DNA of 64,000 nt from Aphanomyces cochlioides (GCA_019828595.1 JAHQRK010000006.1:806001-870000); one strand, 5' to 3'; shown: positions 54,501-64,000, counted from the stretch's first letter. Translations and numbers: made by a program. The notes: generated from the sequence alone by a model not told the origin.

Positions 54501-54551
54501 GTACTGCGCCACGGCCAACGCCGCCATCAAGAGAGGCACGATCGCCTTCAT
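51522..54551 (-). CDS. Secreted/membrane mucin-like repeat protein
   Basis: A 1009-residue intron-free protein. Signal peptide MKAIVPLLMAALAVAQ; then a Tyr/Gly/Glu repeat (VGYGEEEASYGEEATGYGEE); a globular Cys-containing domain (~residues 80-310: CGDLSVHSAFKVLESFIENP, CVKKHEYLFLDGGAHAEFKV, VGVAGGGWTQKYRKDGDIIT). A ~570-residue tandem repeat region follows with about nine units of ~45-60 residues, each containing PEPTEGxxDYGYGEET, AVDNLVDNNTTNTT and DDVIVAPxPTPAVTVP. The NNTTNTT blocks give many N-glycosylation sequons and the Thr/Pro-rich linkers suit O-glycosylation. The C-terminus has a transmembrane helix (SAASLVMAACVILFVTIRTQ) followed by RRR and a short cytoplasmic tail. Likely a type I cell-surface, wall or adhesion glycoprotein; ligand unknown. 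I do not recognise the globular domain. Confidence 0.8.
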   Translation of the reverse strand: MKAIVPLLMAALAVAQYRNDIGYAEQVGYGEEEASYGEEATGYGEESEETEESSGYGASGEESGYGVTQWESSASSEAYIAKLNADTDGFVTSLAQWVSDSTGVNFAVDSSFTLHTEGQEWSESCGDLSVHSAFKVLESFIENPKNAKKDIKQAAPLEWKPSKDCVKKHEYLFLDGGAHAEFKVYCGKEILVEAIAGGGGFYVPLCSGKSEYVGGALASVEIEHEIEVAGEVHAGKHLKTGLTKDRNHNAFKVLADLKETTQVCANNGTLNVVGVAGGGWTQKYRKDGDIITSVVGYAESFSIIPENADESQIGGYGYGTEEPSEAPTPVPSSSEPLAEPTPAVTVPEIVATPEPTEGEPDYGYGEETDSPTTTPVVVDKLVDNNTTNTTTEDVIVAPAHTPAVTVPAEVATPEPTQVEGDYDETEVPTTTIPVDNLVDNNTTNTTTDDVIVAPAPTPAATVPTEVATPEPTEGEPDYGYGEETDAPTTTIAVDNLVDNNTTNTTNTPIDDVIVAPPTPAVTVPEEVAIPEPTEGDADYGYGEETEAPTTTIAVDNLVDTNSTNTTTDDVIVAPPTPAVTIPEEVATPGPTQGEVDYEEPTTTLPVDNLVDTNTTNTTIDDVIVAPPTPAVTVPDATSTPEPTEGAVDYGYGEETDVPTTLAVDNLVDNNTTNTTTDDVIVSPAPTPAVTVPEAATPAPTQGEADYSDEPTTLAVDNLVDNNTTNTTSGDVIVAPPTPAVSVPDAASTPEPTEGSSDYGYSNETEVPTDAPTTLAVDNLVDTNTTNPTSTDDIALPTPAPSEPEDATTPEPTTAAGDYGYENVTDAPTDNLVDANSTANATDAIVSLPDAGYGEETTESGYSEETSDAGYGVDANATNTTEGAIDVTSSLVALSRRVSKSYLDAGIECAAMNPSSVCQSKRLASKLHLQLQRISYASIDMTSVYNPSSSTGKWSLTFETSAASLVMAACVILFVTIRTQRRRAGYVGIPQSSDARPAQAGLNWPWYSGH
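52020..53545 (-). repeat. Tandem coding minisatellite in the mucin-like gene
   Basis: About nine imperfect units of roughly 140-190 bp, recognisable by the repeated coding of DNLVD followed by Asn/Thr runs. The units vary in length through loss of the DYGYGEE block in some copies, which indicates slippage or unequal exchange. Copy number is likely polymorphic. Confidence 0.85.
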
Positions 54552-56042
54552 TCGTGTGGACCAGAGAGGCGGAAAGCCAAAGTGAGCATGAGCAGCCGAG
54601 ACGGGCCGAAATGGCTGTCATGTCGCCTTCGAACTTCGGACTCCCCAGTGGGTCCATTTGCAGTTTCTATACGAAAAAAAGTGAAAAAATTCAGTCTTTT
54701 CTCTTCGATAAGTACAGATGATATCCGATTGGTCTGGCCAGTTTTGCTTACTGTAGTGGGATGCCACTTTAAATTGCTACGATCACCACTGAAATCGAGT
54801 AGCTTGGAGGGATCAACACCATGGCTATAGTTTCCACAAGAATCTGCTCGTTGTTGCACAGCGTACAGTCTGAAATGGAACTGCACCGACTGGGCGATAT
54901 TTCGATGATACTTGAATTAGAGAATTATCCTTGTGGGGTGGTCACTATATTTCCTAATTAGGAGTTTTAGTCTAATTAGGCATGATGTCGTCCGGTTGTG
55001 ATCAGATGCCAAATTGAATCCAAGCTAGTTCGATGGAATGAATCAAATGACGTATGGACCGCGTGATGAGATCTTTGGCAGGAATTCAATGGCGGTTTCG
55101 ACTAAGACGACGCATTGCTCGTGCTCCTCTTGTGTCCGTGCGGCACTAGGCAAATGCAAGGAACGAAATTGAAGAAAAGCAATTTGTACAGTGTAAATAG
55201 CGAAAGAATCGAAGTGTGGGATGTCCGATTTCATTGACACAAGTGCTCAACTCGACACAGCACCACGCGGCCATTCACAATGAGCATGCTGTCAAAAAAG
55301 CAAGGGTCGGAGACACGAGATGAGAGAAAAGGAGGATAAAAAAGGAGGATAAACATGTGCAATTGAGTTCGTGGTGGGGGAGGTGCTGAAGGGGAGGAAA
55401 GATGGGCAAGTCTGATGGAAATCACCTGTTCACCGTATGCAGATCCATCAATACGAGGCAGAGGTGAAAGTTTGGTCGAAGAGGCTTTTGGAGATGCGTC
55501 TCATTGATAGGATTGCTTCGAAATATTCCTCCCCTGATGAAAAACAGTGCATCTTGTACTCGTAAGCCTTTGGTTCCCAAAGAATATCACGTCAACTATG
55601 AAGCCTTCTATCACCTTTTCTTTCGCTTGAAGATACGCACAACGACTGTATTCTCTCGAGGTTTCAATGTACTAGTACCTTAAGTTAATCATGAACATTT
55701 TTCAATGCGGAGTTCAAGTCCATTTACTCGAAACTGCAAATCCAACCCCTGGGGAACTTCCAGACTACAAACCTGTATTCTCCTTATTCTATTTGATTCA
55801 GTGCAAACAAAAGAGAGTTTCCACGTCGGCGAGCATCACGAAGCGCATCGTGTGCTTTCTCCATTCATTGAGGATAGATTGATTGCCTTCTTCCAATTTG
55901 ATACTTAAAATTCTGTCTAATCAAATTTTATATAATATAATTATTATAGCCAATAATATTGCAATCTTGTTATTTATTTTAGCCAATCATATGGAGAATT
56001 TATATCTGGCGCGACAATTTCACAAGTGAAAGAGCGGGACGG
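54552..56042. other. Intergenic region with a possible gene remnant
   Basis: About 1.5 kb. On the minus strand, VSDPCFFDSMLIVNGRVVLC (55300 region) and SDIPHFDSFAIYTVQIAFLQ (55240-55043, ending SSRGPYVI) look protein-like but sit in different frames with no convincing intron between them. A small + strand frame near 55440-55560 reads like a helix (EAEVKVWSKRLLEMRLIDRI). I cannot support a gene. CCAAT-type boxes occur at about 55950 and 55981 upstream of the next gene. Confidence 0.35.
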
Positions 56043-57085
56043 ATGTCAGGTCGATTCGATGCCCATGGAAAGTACATTGAAGAGGAAAGCGAAGAAGGAA
56101 TGTTGGGAAGGCATAAAGTCCAGCTCTCTCCTCTGCTCAATCGTCCTGTGGATGATGTGGTCAAATTGCCAACATTAGAAGTGCTTTTGAGCGTCCCCAG
56201 TGAGTTCGTCATTCGCTACATCCGTCATCCAGCTGAAGCCCAAACGTTGTTGCAAGTCGGATATCTTGGAGCAGAGCTAGATGTGCTATTGGAGCATACC
56301 ATGGAACAAGCTGGGGATTATCACCGCTGCCATACCATATTGAAGGGAACTGTCGAGTGCTCCTTGTCAAACAGTCTTTATGTTGCCGAGTCTGTGACTC
56401 GACACACGGCAATGGCCGGAATTGAAGCAAACTTGGCGTTGCTAGATGCGCGTGTAAAAGGGGTATTGAAGCAATTGGACGTGCTTCAATCGGCTTTGAA
56501 AGGATACCTCGCAATGCACCTGACTTTTGTACAGGAGCTAGCGCTTGGGGGTGCATCAGCTCTTGCTAAGTCCAGATCTCAAGTGTACGAATGCCAACAA
56601 CACGATGATTTCACTGTTAACTAGGATTCAAGTTGAACAGCTAGTAGTCGATCGAGTCGCCTCCATTCTTACTGGTGATATGACAAAGTGGAATCCCTGT
56701 GAATGCTGGCCCGAGTTTGTTAGCAGCCGGTACGTCCTTTTCAAGATATATATGCTATTGTACAATCTTAGTGACTCTCAAATGACGCACATTTCAGAGA
56801 CAGAACACAAAGGAGACATCCAATCTTCGGCGTCATCGTCAGTCTATGCAGGCTTGCATCATCAGGACGAACCGGTCTTTCACGACAATCCAGTTGTCCA
56901 ATAGATGTGCTATGCAGTTGGGATCTGAGGATGCTTCTTTCCCAATTGTGCCTGCATATAAAGCAACATATTCTTCCGCTCTTCAATCTACGCCGATCAA
57001 GAAACAGCTTTTTACCACTGGGATACCTTTTTGGCCTCTTTCGTTTGCCAAAGTTTCTGTTTATGAGCATTGCACGTGGATGTAG
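56043..57085 (+). CDS. Uncharacterised spliced protein
   Basis: Exon 1 (to about 56584) encodes MSGRFDAHGKYIEEESEEGM, VVKLPTLEVLLSVPSEFVIR, HPAEAQTLLQVGYLGAELDV and a helical stretch GIEANLALLDARVKGVLKQL. A ~40-nt intron leads to IQVEQLVVDRVASILTGDMT with KWNPCECWPEFVSSR. A second intron (about 56729-56800) leads to an exon reading RHRQSMQACIIRTNRSFTTI and TGIPFWPLSFAKVSVYEHCT with a TAG at 57083-57085. No domain recognised. The last join rests on splice signals and protein-like composition only. It ends 6 bp from the convergent EF-hand gene. Confidence 0.55.
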
Positions 57086-57091
57086 CTGTAT

Positions 57092-59099
57092 TCAGTTGCT
57101 CTTGCAGAGCCCAGCACTGCCGCTGCCATTTTTCAGTTTCTTGAATTTGGCTAGTCCCTTCATTGTCATTCCGATTGATTGAGTGGTGGCAAACCTCTCC
57201 AAGAGTGCGCGCATTTCAACGGCCGCTTGTTGGGAAGTGGACATCTCCAGTTTGGAAAAGTTGTTGGATTCGACGTATTCCTCAACTAGTGCTGCAAGTG
57301 AGAAATGGCATCTGTGTGACCAGCACATTTTTTCTTTTGGACAACTAGCTCATCTTCCAATGATTTTTGGCCCGTTTCCACAATTTTAAGTTCCTCTTGA
57401 TACTTGGCTGCGTCTGTTGTCATGGTTTGAAGAGATGCCCTTGCTCGAGCGAGTGCTTTCTACGCAGTAATGAGCTATGCCTTGATCATGACCTAACCGT
57501 CTTGTCTTCGACCTCAAGCCGCAATTGCTTTTGGCTCTCCATGGCAGCCTTGATGAAAATTCAGTGCAGTCATTGATCTAATCTACCTCCAAGTCGCCTC
57601 GCAACGATACAAGGTGAGCATGTGACTCTTTGAGGGTGGCCAAATGAGCTGGAGTTTGACCTGGGAGATCAAGTCAATCTACTGCTATCCATATCATGGC
57701 GTACCAATGTGAATGCCAAGAGTTTGTAAGTCCTGATTGAGCAGCTCGCCCCCAACAACATCGTAAAGTTTCATCAAACCTTCTGCAGTCAAGCCAAGCT
57801 GCATCTTGTCGTCGTGCATGGATCGAATTGGGCGAGCTGGAAGCTTCTTACTCGATAGCAAGTGACTAAATGTCTCTTCGGTATACTTGGTCTCGTGACC
57901 CAGTGCCGCCTACCAAGTTTGTTAGAACGATGGCTTTGACAGCACTACTTTGAGCGCATTCATCTCAGTCATGGATAGAACTCCATCATTGTCCAAGTCA
58001 AAGCGATAAAGTATAGCTTTCACCGCCAAAAGTTCAGCTGGTGATGTTTCGCTTGATGGTTCGTGAGATCGAAGTGCAGCGGCCCAGTGAACGATTTCAA
58101 AGATTTCATGCTGCAAAATCTGCAAGCTCTGCTCTTGTTCCTTCTACGAAGAATTGGCTCTAAAGCTTTAGATATTGGGCGTACGGCTTTCATTTCGGCA
58201 GCGTGAACAGCCACGCCTTGCGAGTACACTGTGGATTCAAGCTGATCTAATTTGGCGGCCATGGTTTCCTTATCATCATAGAACTCATCCAGCGACGTGA
58301 AGTTACGGCAGCCTTTCTAAGGTGATTTGAGCTGTTTAAAAAATATGATTCGTACCCAGCAAAAGGCTGCCAAGTCCTTGGAACCACACTCTCGACATCC
58401 AAATGCATGTGGAGCCACAGGCTCATAACGAACAGGCTCGCGCACTTCCAGCTTGGTTTGCCTACATGTGTCGTTGGATTTTGAGGTTATCATTTGGAAT
58501 CGAACAGTGTGGCGACGTCGAGATGTGTGTTTTCCCAGAGAGTTAGCTCGTCTACAACCTCGGTTTCCGTGGCACACCTGACTTCAATTAAGTCGAAAGC
58601 TCAAGGTTTTCTGTTACCATGGACGACTGATTTGACTTCGGCGCTGACGCTGAGTTGGCGACCTGGATGATCGTCGAGATCGATTGCTACCAAAGTGGTG
58701 TCGCTATAAACTCTCAAAAACGCGAAGACCTTTGGAGGGGTGAAGAGGCGCCGGGCAATGGATGGGTGTAGAGCTCCACAAGACGAGGACTACTGCATTT
58801 CCGAAGAGGGGATCGTGGTGACGAATGAACGACAGACTGGTTCGAACGCTTGAAGTCTTCTTTTTCGTTGGTTCGCTGAATGACAAGCGCCAAAGTACTT
58901 GCCGACTGGCCTGGTGAGAGCTGCTTCTTCCTACAATTCGTGTCAGCCCATGGCCTATGGCACTCCAAGGTGGACTTTGTCGCTCTAAACTTTGGCACTG
59001 GTGGCTTGCGTGTCGAACCTCTTGAGGAACTAGTGCTCTAGTTCGTATAAGCTTGCAGCGTCGATACGTCCAAGGATGGCTCACCTCAGGTGCTGGCAT
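57092..59099 (-). CDS. EF-hand and coiled-coil protein, uncharacterised
   Basis: About nine short exons. The N-terminal part is basic and Ser-rich with a possible zinc site (RGSTRKPPVPKFRATKSTLE, CHRPWADTNC), then SDTTLVAIDLDDHPGRQLSV, a short Cys motif (FGCRECGSKDLAAFC) and coiled segments (FTSLDEFYDDKETMAAKLDQ). A canonical EF-hand follows, YRFDLDNDGVLSMTEMNALK (D-x-D-x-D-G...E all present, near 57960-58010). Next come SMHDDKMQLGLTAEGLMKLY and a long coiled coil (YQEELKIVETGQKSLEDELV, ALLERFATTQSIGMTMKGLA). Known families with one EF-hand and long coils include cytoskeletal Ca2+ sensors, but I cannot assign one. The first exon is tiny (MPAPE); the start at 59099 is the only ATG reachable from the joined frame. 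Confidence 0.6.
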
Positions 59100-59698
59100 G
59101 CTCTACAACTGTTTTGAAACTGTCAGAGCTAACTTTCCACTTCGAACACCAAGGCGCACACGAAGCAGAATCTCATTGATCAATGTCAACTTTCACCGGT
59201 CGCTCTGTTGGTTCTCCCAAAGGCGATCTTCGACAGTTGTGTAGTTACTTAACCCACCTGCAATACCAAACTCAATGTAGCGTTTAAATATCCATGATCA
59301 TGTTCGTGTTGGCTAGAACCAATGAAGGTACCTCGACAACTTGCTCATGCTCATGACCGGTCAGAACCCTGCACCAGAAAAAATAGCTTGCGCTGGAGAT
59401 GCCTCCTCGTGAGCAAAGAAATTTTTCTTGATCCATTTCCGTTAGAGAATACCGAGTTTGCTTTCAACATGCATCTAACCCAGATCAGCCACATTATCTC
59501 TCATCTGTTTGTCCTTGATTTGAGGCTTGGATTGCACGGTTGACGCGTTCGTGATGGCTCAACATGACGTGTTGTCGGTTGCTTGGAAATCTCCACCCCC
59601 TCCACCCCTTAACCCCTGCACCCCATCATGGGATTTTCTTGGTAAAGTACAGTGTAGGGAATCCATAATTTGGCCAGCGGGAAAAACCATTCAAACTC
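59100..59698. other. Intergenic region before the FHA-CHAT-STAND gene
   Basis: No gene seen. It presumably contains promoters for the two divergent genes. A C-rich stretch (CCACCCCCTCCACCCC) lies at about 59594-59620. Confidence 0.4.
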
Positions 59699-62600
59699 AT
59701 GGATGATTCAGGGAATGAACTCTCGTCGATCTCTGGAGATGTGAGTCCTGAGGATGGAAAAACGTCGTCGCAGAAGAGGAAGATTGATGAATGGAAGCAA
59801 GAGGCCGAAGACCGGAAGCGAGCCAAGAGCGCTCTCGACCACATCGAGACGCACAATTCTTTCACGTCCCTCGCTGCAAGCATGCATGCCACGCTCGACG
59901 TCGACGATGACGACGAAGAACGCGACAAAGTATCGACGACTTTGGCAGTACCATTGGCGCAACGCATTGGAGTGCACAATGTCCCATCGGCGTTTATCTC
60001 GTACAGAGAAGATCCTAGTCGAATGTTGACGGAGCCGCTGGAAGAGACTGAAGAAGTCCAATTTGAATCACAATTGGTTGACGCGGAAACACAAGCCGAA
60101 ACACAAACCATGATCTACAAACGAATCAAGCTTCACCCGCACGTCGAGGCCAATATCTCCCCTGAACTTCGTGCACACCTAGCAAAACTAAAGATTGACG
60201 AGTTTGAAATCGGGTTTGGTCATGGTGTTCTCAACGACGTCTTGATATTTTTTCTTGACTAGTCCATTGAACCCCAACGTGACTCTGCGTCGCGAGCACT
60301 TTGTCAAAGCTATCCGACGGACGCGTGAAGAAGGACAAATTGATCCGACCCGCTTGAGCAAGGAACATTGTTCATTCGAGCTCATTCAAGAACCTGGGGG
60401 CCGTTTCCAGGTGTATCTTGTCGACAAAAACAGCACGAATGGAACCAAAGTTGATGGCGAGACAATTCGTTTGTGATTGAATTCCAACACGTTCTTACTC
60501 TCAGCATTGTAGCCAAAGGCGGTCGCGTAGTCCTGCGCCACAACCAGACAATAGCTTTGCTCTCTTCGAGTGCAGGCACAATTTTGATGGGGTACACTCT
60601 CTATGCTTAACGGCTTGAACAGGACGAATTTAGGTACATTGTGGAAGATCCCCACGTGCTGGGAGCCCATTTGGCTCGCCCCTTGGCTACAGTTCGAGCG
60701 CTTCCAACGGTTCAATTGCAGGAAAATGTGCTGGTACGGTGATGAGCTCCCAGCGAATGCTAAGTTACTGTAGGGAGTATTATTTGCAGCTCCTTTGGTT
60801 GGCAAGGACCATCAAGGAAAGTGCCATCCGTTAGATGTACGATTGTTCTTGCCAACTCGACAGTGACGCGTTGTATCCTGCATTAGAATCTCGACTTGGA
60901 GAAAGAGTATGCAGATCTCAAGGAAGCTCTGATCGAAGCATCGCAACGGGCCGTACGTATATCCATGCGACTAGTTGAATCACTCTTTTTTCGTAGCATA
61001 TTAGCCCAGTAGACCCAACTAGTACGCAGAATCATTTAAGCGTTGATTTCACTTGTATCTAGTGACTCGAGTTCCCCGGGAAGTGACTCTGTCTGTCCAG
61101 TTTGCCACTTCGGACAGTTTACGATCTCTCATGACGCTTGGATGCCGTGCATTTCATTTTTCTGGCCATGGAAGTCCTCAGCATTTATATTTTGAAGACG
61201 GACTTGGCACGGTTCATCCAATTCCGATTAGCGATTTGAAAAATCTGTGCGTTTCGGGCACAAAGAATTCTCCGCTTCGGCTCGTCGTCGTCCAAGCGTG
61301 TTACTCCCACCATGTCGGTACGCATTTGTTCGTCCGATTTTCCGTTGAGCTCATTTGTTGATTAGCCACTGCATTCCTAGCATGTGGCATTCCCCACGTC
61401 ATTGCAATTAAATTCGACCAAAAGATTGAAGACAAGGCTGCTAGTGTCTTTACAAAGTAATCCTTTCTACTCGTCGGGGCAAAATGATCATAGATGCTGT
61501 GTAGAGCCTTTTATAGGGCACTTGCAACCGGAAAGACTGTTGCCACCAGTTTTATCACTGGTCGTGACGCCGTAAGTGCTGATCCTCATTTAGCGCATGC
61601 AGCTCAAGTAAGTTCACCTACCATGAATTCGAACAAACACCTTGTTCAGGCCGCAAACAAATTTGAATTACTTCCTGAGGGTGCCGACCACTCGGAAGTG
61701 ATATTCCCCATGTTTGACGTGAAACATGATCAAGTACCGACGCTTACACCATTTTCCAAACGTTTTCCAGTCATTTGGGCATCGACTGCGCTTCCAGCGG
61801 TCTGCACGGTAACAATACTGCGCTTGGGCTTTGTTCTTAAAACCCTCTAGCATTTCTGCAATCGTACAGTTGACCAATATAACGTCCGCAGTTCCCCTGA
61901 AGATGCAAGCTTTACTTGTTTTGTAGGTTATCCATGAACTCGTCAAAGAACACCCGTCTGCGAGCCGTTATGTTTGGATATCAGGACCCACAGGCATAGG
62001 TTTGCTCCCTCAAGACTCTAAGAATTCCATTCATGGCCGAAATGTGTTAGGAAAAACACAACTCGCCTACGCTTGTTGTCGATATATGCATCCCAGAGCA
62101 TACTTTGCAGGTGGCATTCGAGTCATTCATGTGAACCAGTACATATCAAGAGAGTCAATACGCTCTGCCGACGCGGTTCAGCAAGCTGTGTGGAAATTGC
62201 GGTCGGAAATTGATGATTTTGTCAAAAGAACAGAGACCAGCGCGTATGTCTTGCTGCCAAAACACGTCACCTCATGTATTTGTAGGAGCCAAGTGACAGG
62301 TGGTACATTAAAGCGTGTGCTTGTGGTCTTGGACGAGTGCGACGCCCTCATATCAACTCCAACTGACCAAAATGTATTTTCCACAATGATCCACAACGTA
62401 TTGACGAACTACTTTGCTCTCAAACTCATTATTACCGCTACAACCTACGTCGTGTCTGACCGGTTGCAAACGTACGGAGGAAGTCCATACGGCTTGGGAT
62501 GCTTCGATCCCTACAGATCCGCTGACCTTTTGCGCCGTCACATCAGCCGCAAGATACGCTTGGCGGAAGTGCAATTGTCACCACTGGCCGCAAGAATCCA

Positions 62601-63037
62601 GAGCCCCAATCCTCAAGAAAATCTGACGCGGGTCCTGGCAGCTCATCCACTCATCGAGCGAACTCGGGGCATCCCTAAAGCCATCGTAAGTTTGGCGTCA
62701 CTCATCAACGCAACGCCAACGTCATCTCTGGATCAATTGGCTGCACAGAACTCAACCCTATTGTAATGTATCTTGTCAAAATTACACGTATCTCCGGGAT
62801 AAGCTTGCGCATCCTGGGAAGGGTTTCTGTCGGAAAAATCCAAGAATAACACGCGGAGAGCGTCTGCGCTGAGGACGAACATACTGAAGGAAAAACACCA
62901 TGGATCCTCGGGGAGGTTTTTCATCCACAAGGACATCGAACCAAGATTGTGCCTCTTGGATCGTCTGGCATGAGAATTACTTTGCATCAAAGTCTGGATC
63001 GCATCTTTTCATTAGGAGACTTCATCAAAAGTGGTAA
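59699..63037 (+). CDS. FHA + CHAT protease-like + STAND NTPase protein
   Basis: A many-exon gene joined by ~40-50-nt introns. Exon 1 (to about 60216) is acidic and disordered (KRKIDEWKQEAEDRKRAKSA). Then an FHA phosphopeptide-binding domain: RLSKEHCSFELIQEPGG and VYLVDKNSTNGTKVDGETI (the SxxHC..DxxSTNGT pattern). CHAT domain (caspase/HetF-associated): VLGVLFAAPLVGKD, LDLEKEYADLKEALIEA, FATSDSLRSLMTLGCRAFHF, SGHGSPQHLYFEDG (catalytic His), LRLVVVQACYSHHV (catalytic Cys), ACGIPHVIAIKFDQKIEDKA, FYRALATGKTVATSFI. STAND/NB-ARC-like ATPase: YVWISGPTGIGKTQLAYACC (P-loop restored by an intron), RVLVVLDECDALIS (Walker B), RGIPKAIVSLASLI. A further exon is VFHPQGHRTKIVPLGSSGMR. The 3' end is uncertain; the frame may run to about 63110 or beyond. 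Exon 1 might be a separate gene. Inferred role: signal-gated NTPase controlling a protease. Confidence 0.75.
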
Positions 63038-63158
63038 GACGTTGACATCGCCATATTTCCAGTTGATTATTGTAACATGCTCATTACGCATGTACAAACT
63101 CTACGCATGAATTCCTATGCGTACTCTGGATCTAGCCCACTTTTGATTTTGCGATCGC

Positions 63159-64000
63159 ATGTTGTGGCTTGCTCGAATTGCTGTTGCAGTGCTAGGAGTG
63201 GCCTCGAGTGTTTCCTCGGTGGATTTGTCGAAATGCTGGGCGACAACTGCGAATCCACCAACGCTGTCCAATGCCAACGAAGCCCTAGTCAATACAGCTT
63301 ACCGCGGCTTGTACGTTAGCTTGAACAAAAACCAAGCGCAACTCGAGCCTTACAACACACCAGCAGTCCTGCCTTCGACAGCACCTCCCACCTCGTCGAT
63401 CTTGTTTGCCACATCGATCTTGAACGACGCGGCTGGTCCACAAGCGCAGCTGAATCGTCAACGCCTCTTGCGATTCATTGTCTCTCATCAAATCAATGCT
63501 CTCTCGTTCTATGACCTCTATTCAGTGCTGGCCGATCGCAAGCTTACTGGTGCGATGCAAACTTTCATGGCGCAAGCAAGACAATGCGGAGTGACGTCGA
63601 TTTCGGCAATTGGTGGCAGCCAGGCGGAATTTGCCTCGATTGGGACGTACTTGTCCAATTCAACGCTCGCCCAGGCGCACAAGTTTGACATGCTCTTGAC
63701 GGAAATTGAGTACTGGAACGCTGGCTCTGGCTATTCCGTCGATTCATTTGCAACTCTTGCTCAAAAACATTCGCAGTGGCTCTGTCTCCATATCGCTCAT
63801 CAACCTGCCCATTGCCAGCTACCTCGGCTGGTTCATCGATCCAAATGGCAAAATGTCGGGAGAACAAGCGATCGCCAACGTGCTGATTCCTCTCTTGGAT
63901 CGCGTCTACTTGCACAGCTACTACGGCACCGATCCATCCCAGGCTTATGGATACACCACAACTCGCCTCACTGTCATCCAAAATGCTATGAACCCAAGCT
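63159..64000 (+). CDS. Predicted secreted protein, cut by window edge, apparent frameshift
   Basis: It starts MLWLARIAVAVLGVASSVSS, a good signal peptide, followed by a mature region (LNRQRLLRFIVSHQINALSF, LADRKLTGAMQTFMAQARQC, GVTSISAIGGSQAEFASIGT, KFDMLLTEIEYWNAGSGYSV). After SVDSF (about 63750) the frame remains open but turns non-protein-like, while the next frame gives IRSGSVSISLINLPIASYLG and EQAIANVLIPLLDRVYLHSY to the edge. A single-base indel (assembly error or mutation) is therefore likely at about 63748-63756. The fold resembles glycosidase/TIM-barrel-like secreted proteins (FDMLLTEIEYWN), but I cannot assign a family. The signal peptide and first exon overlap the tail region of the upstream gene. 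Confidence 0.6.
   Translation, partial: MLWLARIAVAVLGVASSVSSVDLSKCWATTANPPTLSNANEALVNTAYRGLYVSLNKNQAQLEPYNTPAVLPSTAPPTSSILFATSILNDAAGPQAQLNRQRLLRFIVSHQINALSFYDLYSVLADRKLTGAMQTFMAQARQCGVTSISAIGGSQAEFASIGTYLSNSTLAQAHKFDMLLTEIEYWNAGSGYSVDSFATLAQKHSQWLCLHIAHQPAHCQLPRLVHRSKWQNVGRTSDRQRADSSLGSRLLAQLLRHRSIPGLWIHHNSPHCHPKCYEPK

Noticed and set aside
52776..54830. 684-codon open frame opposite the mucin-like gene
   Set aside because: Arises from the repeat composition of the opposite strand; the translation is Phe/Arg/Asn-rich with no signal or domain, and the true gene has signal peptide and TM helix.
1..64000. CRISPR arrays, bacterial operons, Shine-Dalgarno sites
   Set aside because: Spliced eukaryotic genes throughout; no regularly spaced direct repeats of CRISPR type were seen.

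Overview
The window is eukaryotic nuclear DNA from a compact, gene-dense protist genome. It has about 26 protein genes in 64 kb, introns of mostly 40-60 nt with GT..AG ends (one GC..AG), intergenic gaps often under 100 bp, and convergent genes that share stop-codon bases. An oomycete, most likely a saprolegnialean water mould (Aphanomyces/Saprolegnia type), fits best. I infer this from the gene style, a Crypton tyrosine-recombinase element, a plant-type DD39D mariner, an ankyrin-type repeat gene and FHA/CHAT/STAND architecture. It is not proven from a marker gene.

Layout. 1-5.8 kb: an unrecognised coiled-coil protein cut by the left edge, an SP-RING (PIAS/Siz-type) SUMO ligase, and splicing factor SF3A3. 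6.7-8.9 kb: a decayed pogo-like DNA transposon with TA-flanked TIRs, lying inside an outer pair of perfect 22-bp inverted repeats. 9.7-12.75 kb: an ankyrin-like repeat protein, a 67-bp hairpin, PIG-F (GPI-anchor synthesis) and a DJ-1/ThiJ protein. 12.8-18.4 kb: a TE-rich block with a duplicated AT-rich repeat, a frameshifted Crypton recombinase and a mariner-like element bounded by TA-flanked TIRs. 18.4-24.1 kb: a MYND zinc-finger protein, a Rab-type GTPase with an altered NKxD motif, a multi-pass membrane protein with a degenerate EF-hand, and ATIC/purH. 24.6-41 kb: three casein kinase 1 genes (two in tandem with a homogenised 751-bp tract, one distant, inverted and with extra introns), plus an unrecognised conserved-looking gene, COP9 signalosome CSN1, a coiled-coil protein, a PDK/BCKDK-type mitochondrial kinase and a VPS9 Rab5-GEF-like protein. 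41-51.2 kb: a dense run with a small coiled-coil protein, CRIPT, a strawberry-notch (SBNO) helicase, an ELMO-domain protein, LIS1 and sideroflexin. 51.5-54.6 kb: a 1009-residue secreted/membrane mucin-like protein with about nine Thr/Pro/Asn-rich repeats. 56-59.1 kb: two convergent unrecognised genes, one with an EF-hand. 59.7-63 kb: a many-exon gene assembling into FHA + CHAT (caspase-like, His and Cys both present) + STAND NTPase. 63.2 kb to the edge: a secreted protein with an apparent frameshift.

Most genes are unrelated housekeeping functions and do not form one pathway. There are small thematic links: SUMO (SP-RING ligase; SUMO-interaction-like motifs in the ligase and the SBNO tail), endomembrane traffic (Rab, VPS9, ELMO) and dynein regulation (LIS1). 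The best candidates for new biology are the FHA-CHAT-STAND gene, the SBNO tail that combines a PIP-like box with SUMO-binding-like motifs, a paired TATCCGGATA-like promoter element shared by three loci, and the CK1 homogenisation tract. Exon joins were made by eye from splice signals and protein-family continuity, so boundaries are approximate.
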